Made by a program: the position numbers and the translations under genes
Assembly: GCA_903924005.1 (NCBI GenBank)
Contig: CAIXZV010000381.1
Location: 1 to 5,908, forward strand
DNA length: 5,908 nucleotides
Direction: 5' to 3'
DNA from: an uncultured Chloroflexota bacterium
Lineage (GTDB): Bacteria > Chloroflexota > Limnocylindria > Limnocylindrales > CSP1-4
The notes under the pieces: generated by a model
Told to the model about the DNA's origin: nothing
Databases searched by the model: none
What the model saw: the letters and a program-made list of their open reading frames with translations, nothing else
Shown: in pieces, positions 1-5,324 of the stretch
How positions within the stretch are numbered: position 1 is the first letter of the stretch
Layout: each line of letters opens with the position of its first letter

Positions 1-16
1 GCTCGCCCCGCGGCTC

Positions 17-38
17 GCCGGCTGCGCGCCGGCTGCGC
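17..38. repeat. Perfect tandem duplication of an 11-bp GC-rich unit
   Basis: The unit GCCGGCTGCGC occurs twice back to back (17-27 and 28-38), just beyond the stop codon of the Fe-S gene. Because GCCGGC is its own reverse complement, the two copies can also pair as a 6-bp stem with a 5-nt TGCGC loop (17-33). It could help end transcription of the Fe-S gene, but there is no T-tract, and such short repeats arise easily in GC-rich DNA. Confidence 0.4.
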
Positions 39-44
39 GACGCG

Positions 45-1367
45 CTAGACCGTGACGTGCTCCAGGATCCGCGCAAGGTACCGCGAGCGGAACTGTTGCG
101 TGGCGAGCACCTGGTGCGTGGGCGGCAGCCGCAGGATCACGCCCAGCACCGCGGCCAGCACCCGGTGGCTCACGAGTTTGCGGTTGTCGAAGATGCAGTC
201 AGCCAGGTTGCCGCGCTCAATCGCCATCATCACCGTCCGGTGGAGCGTGTCCACGGGCGTGATCACCCGCTCGCCGCGGGCGGTCATCGCCAAGCCATCA
301 ACCGTGCACACGCGGGTGCAGACGCCGCAGCCCAGACACGTGGCAGTGTCCACCTCGGCCCGGCGCTTGCGCGGCTTCTGCGGGTCGTTGGCCGACACCA
401 CAGACATCGCCTCCACCGGGCACACGTCCACGCACTTGGCGCAGCCGTTGCAGCGCTCGGCGTCCACCACCGGCAGGAAGTTCGTGGTGTGGACGGGGTT
501 GAGCCGCCCAAACCGCCGCTGGGCGATCATCGCCTCGCAGCAGCAGCCACAGCAGTTGCAGATGAACGCCACGTCGCGCTGGACGTTCTCGCCGAACTGG
601 ACCAGGCGGTTCGAATAGGCCTCGGCCAGCAGGTCCATGCCTTCGGCCTTGTCCACGCGTCGGGCGTACCCGTGGCGGATCAGCGAGTCCGCTGTCGCCC
701 CGAAGGTCATGCAGATGTCCTTTGGTGCGGCGCACGCGCGGCGCACATGCTCAGCCTTGTGGCGGCAGTAGCAAACGCCGACACCCATGTGCTGCGCCGT
801 GCCGATGACCTCGCTGGCGCGCTCGTAGTCCAGCACGTTGAGCACGTCGTCGCGGCTGGCGATGGGCGTCTGCACAGCACGGGCAGCGCGCGCTGCAGCC
901 AGCGCCGGCTCGTTGATAAACACCCGGCCAAGCTGCGTCTCGCCGTGGGTGAAGAGCGAGAGGATGAAGTCGTCCTCCACCGTGATGTACTGCCAGAACA
1001 GCTCGCCAAGCACCTTCTGGTCGATGTCGTCGCGGATGCGCATCATCGAGAACTCGAAGAACCCGGCCATCGGCGGCGGCAGCGTGTAGACGGTCCCGGT
1101 AGGGCCCTCGACGTCCAGGAGGATCGCCCGCGAGGCGAGCCCGTCAAGGACGTTGCGCGCCTCGGCCTCGCGCATCCCCCAGATCGCCGCGGCCCTGCGC
1201 GCGGTGACGGGCTTGATGGGCAGCTGGGCGACCAGACCCGCCTCGCGCTCCGTGAAGAGCATGCCGAGGATCTTGTAGAGCAGCTCCGATGGCGGCGCCC
1301 CCTGGGGGAACCGGTTCAGGCGATCGGTGAGCTGCTCGTAGGCGCTGCGCGACGTGGCGTGGCTCAT
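45..1367 (-). CDS. 4Fe-4S dicluster ferredoxin-type protein with N-terminal HTH-like region
   Basis: A 440-residue, probably cytoplasmic iron-sulfur protein; likely role is electron transfer or a redox subunit, partner unknown. Two ferredoxin-type cysteine sets are visible near the C-terminus: C306/C309/C312/C316 (CNGCAKCVDVCP) and C344/C347/C350/C354 (CLGCGVCTRVC), each able to hold a [4Fe-4S] cluster; the second lacks the usual Pro after its last Cys. Ahead of these are CYCRH (C199, C201), C212 and C219, and a dense CNCCGCCC motif (C270-C277), about 19 cysteines in all. Residues 25-100 look like a winged-helix/HTH fold (SELLYKILGMLFTEREAGL, then ARRAAAIWGMREAEARNVLDGL), so DNA binding or a structural role is possible. 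There is no signal peptide or membrane segment. The ATG start is supported by GAGGT (1375-1379) seven bases upstream. The architecture resembles uncharacterised 4Fe-4S proteins of anaerobes and Chloroflexota; exact function is not recognisable. Confidence 0.9.
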   Translation of the reverse strand: MSHATSRSAYEQLTDRLNRFPQGAPPSELLYKILGMLFTEREAGLVAQLPIKPVTARRAAAIWGMREAEARNVLDGLASRAILLDVEGPTGTVYTLPPPMAGFFEFSMMRIRDDIDQKVLGELFWQYITVEDDFILSLFTHGETQLGRVFINEPALAAARAARAVQTPIASRDDVLNVLDYERASEVIGTAQHMGVGVCYCRHKAEHVRRACAAPKDICMTFGATADSLIRHGYARRVDKAEGMDLLAEAYSNRLVQFGENVQRDVAFICNCCGCCCEAMIAQRRFGRLNPVHTTNFLPVVDAERCNGCAKCVDVCPVEAMSVVSANDPQKPRKRRAEVDTATCLGCGVCTRVCTVDGLAMTARGERVITPVDTLHRTVMMAIERGNLADCIFDNRKLVSHRVLAAVLGVILRLPPTHQVLATQQFRSRYLARILEHVTV

Positions 1368-1441
1368 TGGGCGAACCTCGGCAGGGTGAACCGCAGGGGA
1401 TCAAGGTCGCTGAGCAAGCGCGCCCGCGCTAGGGCAATTCC

Positions 1442-1477
1442 GACGGCCTAGAGATGGGCCGTCTGTCACTCCGACAG
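1442..1477. repeat. Two adjacent inverted repeats upstream of the Fe-S gene
   Basis: GACGGCC (1442-1448) is matched by GGCCGTC (1457-1463) across an 8-nt spacer. Directly after, CTGTC (1463-1467) is matched by GACAG (1473-1477) across 5 nt. They lie 75-110 bp upstream of the Fe-S start codon and about 150 bp beyond the cold-shock stop, so they could be an operator-like site for the Fe-S gene or a transcript-end structure for csp. The sequence does not decide between these. Confidence 0.35.
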
Positions 1478-1491
1478 CTGCGCCGCCACGT

Positions 1492-1552
1492 GCCGGACAT
1501 GAACAGGGAGCCGGATATGAACTTGGAGCCGGACATGAACAGGGAGCCGGAC
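1492..1552. repeat. 18-bp tandem direct repeat, 3.4 units
   Basis: Units 1 (1492-1509) and 3 (1528-1545) are identical: GCCGGACATGAACAGGGA. Unit 2 (1510-1527) differs at three of 18 positions, and a 7-bp partial fourth unit, GCCGGAC, follows (1546-1552). The period is a multiple of three. On the plus strand the array sits in an open frame of 57 codons (ATG 1454, TAG 1625-1627) that would read as DMNREP/DMNLEP/DMNREP hexapeptides. That frame has no convincing ribosome-binding site and ends inside the csp stop region, so I do not call it a gene. Alternatives are protein-binding iterons or a relic of the repeated transposase-binding sites found at ends of some insertion sequences; no transposase is present. 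Confidence 0.85.
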
Positions 1553-1583
1553 CCGAAGGCCGCGACTCCCTTGATCAACTGTT

Positions 1584-1614
1584 GGGCTGTGCCCCGGCGG
1601 ACGCCGGACAGCCC
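1584..1614 (-). terminator. Probable transcription-end hairpin for the cold-shock gene
   Basis: On the minus strand, 9 bases past the csp stop codon, GGGCTGT and ACAGCCC form a 7-bp outer stem and CCGGC/GCCGG a 5-bp inner stem around a 4-nt loop, with a small GGC bulge. There is no T-tract after it, so it is not a classical intrinsic terminator. Alternative pairings overlap it: GGCGGAC (1596-1602) with GTCCGCC (1617-1623), and CCGCC/GGCGG around the stop codon itself (1619-1631). Position and stem strength suggest transcript ending or 3'-end protection. Confidence 0.5.
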
Positions 1615-1623
1615 GGGTCCGCC

Positions 1624-1830
1624 TTAGGCGGCTGCGTGGACCTTCGTGGCGCGGGGGCCCTTGGGGCCGGCCTCGACGTCGAATTCCACCTTCTCGCCGC
1701 CCTTGAGGCGATCGAAGTTGAGGCTGGCGTCCAGCCCGTCGCGATGGAAGAAGTATTCCTTCTCATCTTCGGCCGTGATGAAGCCGAAGCCGCGCTCGGA
1801 GACGACCTTCTTAACGATGCCTGTGGTCAC
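1624..1830 (-). CDS. csp: Cold-shock-domain protein, CspA family
   Basis: A 68-residue single cold-shock domain, an OB-fold that binds single-stranded RNA and DNA in the cytoplasm, typically acting as an RNA chaperone. The RNP1 motif is clear (ERGFGFI, residues 12-18); the RNP2 position reads YFFHR (26-30) instead of the VFVHF of E. coli CspA. The CspA aromatic KWFN segment is replaced by KKVVS, so this belongs to the shorter FFHR-type group common in Actinobacteria and Chloroflexota. The C-terminal GPKGPRATKV (55-64) is typical. I chose the GTG start at 1828-1830 because GGAGGT (1835-1840) lies four bases upstream and the product then begins MTTGIVKK, as in homologues. The frame is open further upstream (to 2022), but that extension is not domain-like. 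It stands alone between gaps of about 160 and 255 bp, so is probably its own transcription unit. Confidence 0.93.
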   Translation of the reverse strand: MTTGIVKKVVSERGFGFITAEDEKEYFFHRDGLDASLNFDRLKGGEKVEFDVEAGPKGPRATKVHAAA

Positions 1831-1834
1831 ATTG

Positions 1835-1840
1835 ACCTCC
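1835..1840 (-). promoter_or_regulatory. Strong ribosome-binding site that fixes the csp GTG start
   Basis: GGAGGT on the minus strand ends four bases before GTG. It is the best Shine-Dalgarno match in the region and excludes the upstream in-frame starts. Confidence 0.8.
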
Positions 1841-1844
1841 GGTG

Positions 1845-1859
1845 GCTCCCATCGGGAGC
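1845..1859 (-). promoter_or_regulatory. Stem-loop in the csp leader, next to the ribosome-binding site
   Basis: GCTCCC and GGGAGC form a perfect 6-bp stem with a 3-nt GAT loop, four bases upstream of the GGAGGT site on the minus strand. Cold-shock mRNAs often carry structured leaders that change translation with temperature. A similar role here is inference; the inverted repeat itself is directly visible. Confidence 0.5.
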
Positions 1860-1993
1860 GAAAACGCACGGTCCGCACAAGTTGTGGGTCGACCACACGG
1901 AGCCACGTACAGGAAACGACAGCCCGATCATCGCACGGATGTTCGAATCTGGGAACTGACGTGCCCTTTGGACCCTTGGCGTTCGCTCGCCAA

Positions 1994-3484
1994 CTACCGC
2001 AGGAGGAGGCGCACGACACCAACGACGATCAGCAGTGCGGCCGGCGCAACGGCCACCGGGAGCCACAGCGCGCCCGCCACCGCAAGGGCAGCAACATAGA
2101 CAGCGCTGCCGATGACGGCGGCAATCCGGATGAGCCAGGCGCCGGTTGCATATGGCAGGGACCGGGCATCAGCCTGTCTGGCGGCCAGACCGGTGGTCAA
2201 GAAGACAAACGCCATGGACGAGAGCGCCGGCACAACGATCAGGGCTGCGGCGGCCCGTGGATTCACCCCCGGCACCATCCGGTCAAGGGCGCCCAAGACA
2301 TCCACGTGCACGATGTCGGTCAGCAGCGCCCAGGGCACGCCCACAAGCACCAGGCCCACCACCCAGCCGGCAAGCCAGCCTGTGTCCTTGGCGCGTTGCC
2401 ACGCGAACTCCGCCGGCCGCTCCTCAATCCGGACGGCGATGGGGCTGCGCTCGGCCGGCAACCGCTCTGCAAGCACGCCAATCAGATCCGCGAAGATCGC
2501 CGCGGCGCCGGGGAACTCGTCGGGCTGCGTCCACTCTTGGCGCCAGTGGCCGCCCGTGTCGCCCCCGCCAACGGCGTCCTTGGCTGACACGCGAATGCCG
2601 GCGCTCTCACGGCGAACCGCAACTTCCAGCATCAGGTGGTCATTGCGGGCAAACCGGACCACAACGCGACCGCCGCGGAGCCGCGAGAGCGAGACGAGGC
2701 GCTGGCGGAACTGTTCGGCCGACGCATCCTCAACCCACGCCTCGTCCAGCGAGAGGCTGGTTGCCGCCGCCTCGGTCTCGGCCACCGACAACTGCCAGGC
2801 GCCGCTGAGCGGCACATCTGCCACGTCGAGCGCGCGCTGGAGCGCGTCCACCAACTCGCTCACCGATGCGGCGTCGCCGGGATCCAGCGCAAACGAGCGG
2901 CTTGCAAGCACCCCAACTTCGATAGACCAGCCGAAGGTCCGCAGGACACCGTCTCGGCGCAGGTCCGCCATTGTGGGCCCGACGGTCTCCCACCTCTCGG
3001 GACGCATTCGCCGCAGGGCGATAGCGATGCGCGCGTCGATCCGGCCCTCCGGCCGCTCATCAATGTGGATGGACACGCCCGCAACGCCGGTACCCAGGCC
3101 GTTGCGCTCCAGTTGGACCAGCACGGGGCGCGCGGCAGCCCTTGCTTCGGCAAGCACCCGCATGACCGGCTCGACATGGGAGGCTCTCGCGGCAGCCAAT
3201 TCGTCCTCGCGGGATCTCCAGTCCGTCTCGCGGCGAGCCAGCTCGTCACGCAGGGCCGCCTGGATCGTCCCGTCGTCGCCGGGCAGATGGAACGCAACCG
3301 GCGACGCATCGGCCGCACGGTAGTCATCAGCCGCCGCTGTTGGAGCGGTTCCGGTTAGCGAGGCACCGCCCGCGTCGGCCTCGTCCTCCCACGACGACGC
3401 AAGGTACGTGCCGCAGTGCGGACACACGACGATGTTGGAGGCCTCGATCCGGTCTCCACAGGCGTGGCACGTGCGGACGGTCAT
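1994..3484 (-). CDS. Zinc-ribbon protein with four C-terminal membrane segments, function unknown
   Basis: A 496-residue protein I do not recognise. It begins with a zinc ribbon, CxxC-X11-CxxC (C6, C9, C21, C24: CHACGDR...CPHCGTYL). An acidic, low-complexity linker follows, then a charged, probably helical or coiled-coil stretch (about 74-119) and a large soluble alpha/beta part (about 120-365). Four hydrophobic segments end the chain, at about 370-392, 411-433, 450-473 and 475-494, with almost no tail. It is probably an inner-membrane protein with a cytoplasmic N-terminal domain. The soluble part may hold two related copies, since beta-rich segments followed by an amphipathic helix (SELVDALQRAL; FADLIGVLAERL) recur. 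I chose the ATG at 3482-3484 because it puts the zinc ribbon at the extreme N-terminus. Its Shine-Dalgarno is weak (CCAGG), and an in-frame ATG at 3577 would add 31 residues. It is transcribed divergently from gltA and is 163 bp upstream of csp. Confidence 0.8.
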   Translation of the reverse strand: MTVRTCHACGDRIEASNIVVCPHCGTYLASSWEDEADAGGASLTGTAPTAAADDYRAADASPVAFHLPGDDGTIQAALRDELARRETDWRSREDELAAARASHVEPVMRVLAEARAAARPVLVQLERNGLGTGVAGVSIHIDERPEGRIDARIAIALRRMRPERWETVGPTMADLRRDGVLRTFGWSIEVGVLASRSFALDPGDAASVSELVDALQRALDVADVPLSGAWQLSVAETEAAATSLSLDEAWVEDASAEQFRQRLVSLSRLRGGRVVVRFARNDHLMLEVAVRRESAGIRVSAKDAVGGGDTGGHWRQEWTQPDEFPGAAAIFADLIGVLAERLPAERSPIAVRIEERPAEFAWQRAKDTGWLAGWVVGLVLVGVPWALLTDIVHVDVLGALDRMVPGVNPRAAAALIVVPALSSMAFVFLTTGLAARQADARSLPYATGAWLIRIAAVIGSAVYVAALAVAGALWLPVAVAPAALLIVVGVVRLLLR

Positions 3485-3637
3485 CGGCCTGGCGTGGGCT
3501 TGGGCGGCTGGTCCATAGCCACCATTGTGGGATACGAGGCGCCCGTCGGCTACCCCGGGACGCACGGTCAGGTGCACGCCACCACCACGCGTCGGCGTCC
3601 CCGGCCGATTGGCCTATCGCTGTACTCCGTTTGACCC

Positions 3638-3664
3638 GGGCCAATGGCCCTTGCCCAAGGGCCA
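3638..3664. repeat. Overlapping palindromes upstream of gltA, operator- or attenuator-like
   Basis: TGGCCCTTG (3645-3653) and CAAGGGCCA (3656-3664) form a perfect 9-bp inverted repeat with a 2-nt centre. Its left arm also belongs to a second palindrome, GGGCCA-A-TGGCCC (3638-3650), so the two structures share TGGCCC and exclude each other. The site is about 130 bp upstream of the gltA start and 154 bp upstream of the divergent gene, a suitable place for a dimeric regulator serving both. No binding protein can be named from the sequence. Confidence 0.55.
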
Positions 3665-3756
3665 CCGGAGGGGCGACCGTACCCCAACACGCAGAAACGC
3701 AGGGCGCCGCGCCCGTGCTCATGGTTCGATATCAACAGCGGTCGGTCCCGCGCGGG

Positions 3757-3778
3757 CCTGCACCGCGACCTGCACCGC
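3757..3778 (+). repeat. Short direct repeat in the gltA leader
   Basis: CCTGCACCGC occurs at 3757-3766 and again at 3769-3778, a 12-bp period, ending 6 bp before the gltA ribosome-binding site. It could be a regulator half-site pair, or chance in GC-rich DNA. Confidence 0.5.
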
Positions 3779-3793
3779 ACACATGAGGGATCG

Positions 3794-5113
3794 ATGACGA
3801 CGACGGAACAGGCAGCCGGTGCCGCCGGTGCGATGACAGCCCGCCTGGTGGTAGGTGACCGCGAGTTGGTCCTGCCCATCGAGCAGGCGGCTGACGGGCA
3901 GTCGGCAATCAATATCGCGCCGCTGCTCAAGGAACTGAACCTCGTCACGCTTGACTACGGATACGCGAACACGGCGCCCACGCGGAGCGCGGTCACGTAC
4001 CTTGACGGCGACAACGGCATCCTGCGGTACCGCGGCTACCCCATCGAGGAGCTTGCGGAGAAGACCACGTTTGTTGAGACGGCGTACCTGCTGATCAACG
4101 GCGAACTCCCCAATGTGGACCAGCTGGCCTGCTGGACGGCGGACATCAAGCGCCACACGCTCATCCGTGAGGAGTTCCGCCACTTCTTTGACGCCTTCCC
4201 CATGGAAGCCCATCCCATGGCCATCCTTGGCTCGGCCGTGAGCGCGCTCTCAACGTTCTACCGGGGCGGCGGCAACGTCCTGGACGAAGAGGACGTCCAG
4301 CTCTCCACGGCGCGCCTGATCGCCAAACTCCCCACGATTGCCGCGGCGGCCTACAAGAAGTCGATGGGCCAGCCCTTCGTCTACCCGGACAACTCGCTGG
4401 GCTACGAGGCCAACTTCCTGCGGATGATGTTCGTGGTGCCGTCCGAGCCGTACGAGAACGACCCGGAGGCGGTTGAGGCGCTGCGGGTGCTGCTCATCCT
4501 CCACGCAGACCACGAGCAGAACTGCTCCACGTCAACCGTGCGGATGGTGGGTTCCAGCCACGCCAACCTGTACGCGTCCATCTCGGCCGGGATTGCCGCC
4601 CTCTGGGGGCCCCTCCACGGCGGCGCCAACCAGGAGGTCCTCGAGATGCTCGAGGAGATCCAGGCGTCGGGTGGAGATGTTGCCAAGGCCGTGGCGCGGG
4701 CCAAGGACAAGAACGACCCGTTCCGCCTCATGGGCTTTGGCCACCGCGTGTACAAGAACTACGACCCGCGGGCCAAGATCATCAAGGCGGCCGCGGAGCC
4801 GCTCCTGGCGCGGATGCACCGAGACGACAACCTCCTGCGGATCGCAATGGAGCTGGAGCAGGTTGCGCTGTCGGATCCGTACTTCGTGGACCACAAGCTC
4901 TATCCGAATGTGGACTTCTACAGCGGCCTGATCTACCGGGCGCTTGGGTTCCCCGCCCAGATGTTCACGGTCCTCTTCGCTATTGGACGGCTCCCAGGCT
5001 GGATCGCCCAGTGGCGCGAGATGATGCACGACCCGCAGGCACGCATCGGTCGGCCGCGCCAGCTCTACACGGGCCAGCCGAAGCGCTCGCTGACGCCGCT
5101 CGAAGACCGATAG
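3794..5113 (+). CDS. gltA: Citrate synthase, type II (hexameric family)
   Basis: Condenses oxaloacetate and acetyl-CoA to citrate, the entry step of the TCA cycle, in the cytoplasm. The product is 439 residues, close to the 427 of E. coli GltA. All three catalytic residues are present: His275 in GPLHGGAN, His317 in GFGHRVYKNYDPRA and Asp374 in NVDFYSG, equivalent to E. coli H264, H305 and D362. The oxaloacetate-side motif HADHEQN (237-243) and the C-terminal ARIGRPRQLYTG (416-427) are also there. The N-terminal beta domain (about 15-80) is of the type II kind (ANTAPTRSAVTYLDGDNGIL), which excludes 2-methylcitrate synthase and the shorter type I enzymes. Where E. coli has the NADH-linked Cys206 (STPCEPYE), this protein has Ser217 (VVPSEPYE), so NADH control may differ. 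The ATG at 3794 is chosen for GAGG (3785-3788) five bases upstream; the frame is open to an ATG at 3644, but that extension is not protein-like. A hairpin follows the stop, and the regulator gene begins 211 bp later. Confidence 0.97.
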   Translation: MTTTEQAAGAAGAMTARLVVGDRELVLPIEQAADGQSAINIAPLLKELNLVTLDYGYANTAPTRSAVTYLDGDNGILRYRGYPIEELAEKTTFVETAYLLINGELPNVDQLACWTADIKRHTLIREEFRHFFDAFPMEAHPMAILGSAVSALSTFYRGGGNVLDEEDVQLSTARLIAKLPTIAAAAYKKSMGQPFVYPDNSLGYEANFLRMMFVVPSEPYENDPEAVEALRVLLILHADHEQNCSTSTVRMVGSSHANLYASISAGIAALWGPLHGGANQEVLEMLEEIQASGGDVAKAVARAKDKNDPFRLMGFGHRVYKNYDPRAKIIKAAAEPLLARMHRDDNLLRIAMELEQVALSDPYFVDHKLYPNVDFYSGLIYRALGFPAQMFTVLFAIGRLPGWIAQWREMMHDPQARIGRPRQLYTGQPKRSLTPLEDR

Positions 5114-5138
5114 CCTCGGCACCCCGCACGGGCGAGGC
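5113..5138 (+). terminator. Probable gltA transcription-end hairpin
   Basis: GCCTCG (starting at the last base of the stop codon) pairs with CGAGGC (5133-5138). Inside, CCC (5122-5124) can pair with GGG (5130-5132) around a CGCAC loop, with a GCA bulge. No T-tract follows, so factor-independent termination is uncertain; the placement directly at the end of gltA is the main support. Confidence 0.5.
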
Positions 5139-5313
5139 CGCAAGGTATATCCATCGGGCTACGGGGCTGTGCCGGTCGGGCCGGGCGGTCCCGGTTCGGG
5201 CGGGCTTCGCGCAATGCGCTACGCGACCGATGGCCCATACGGAGCCGGGCGTCGGCGGGCGAAAGTGACAATGCGTTCCCCTGTGCAGCCTTGCCTGCCC
5301 ATGGGCGGCCAGC

Positions 5314-5319
5314 GGAGGA
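5314..5319 (+). promoter_or_regulatory. Ribosome-binding site that supports a TTG start for the regulator
   Basis: GGAGGA sits five bases upstream of TTG at 5325-5327. The alternative in-frame ATGs at 5271 and 5301 have no comparable site, so this decides the start. Confidence 0.7.
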
Positions 5320-5324
5320 CCAGG

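Larger units (their letters stand above)
3485..3793. other. Divergent intergenic region between the zinc-ribbon gene and gltA
   Basis: These 309 bp should hold the promoters of both flanking genes. I find no sigma70-like -35/-10 pair on either strand that is good enough to call. What can be seen is a 20-bp inverted repeat (3645-3664) overlapping a 13-bp palindrome, a 10-bp palindrome CCCGCGCGGG (3747-3756), and a 10-bp direct repeat (3757-3778) just upstream of the gltA ribosome-binding site. No RNA gene is recognisable, and the short open frames here lack coding features. Confidence 0.6.

Noticed and set aside
1384..1450. Sigma70-type promoter for the Fe-S gene
   Set aside because: I looked for a -35/-10 pair on the minus strand upstream of the start codon and found only weak, poorly spaced partial matches.
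57..1451. A 464-codon open frame on the plus strand opposite the Fe-S gene
   Set aside because: It is a mirror of the GC-rich codons of the minus-strand gene, is rich in His/Arg/Ala without domain motifs, and competes with a gene that has clear ferredoxin motifs.
1492..1552. CRISPR array
   Set aside because: The 18-bp units abut with no spacers between them, and no cas gene is present.
1831..2022. N-terminal extension of the cold-shock gene to a 132-residue product
   Set aside because: The extension is not domain-like, runs into the end of the zinc-ribbon gene, and a strong Shine-Dalgarno sits directly before the internal GTG.
2112..3358. Long plus-strand open frames opposite the zinc-ribbon gene
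   Set aside because: They are Ser/Arg/Pro-rich products of reading GC-rich codons in antisense, with no motifs or ribosome-binding sites; the minus-strand frame has a zinc ribbon and clean membrane helices.
3644..3793. Upstream ATG giving a 489-residue citrate synthase
   Set aside because: The extra 50 residues are Arg/Pro-rich and unlike any citrate synthase N-terminus; the ATG at 3794 has its own ribosome-binding site and gives normal family length.
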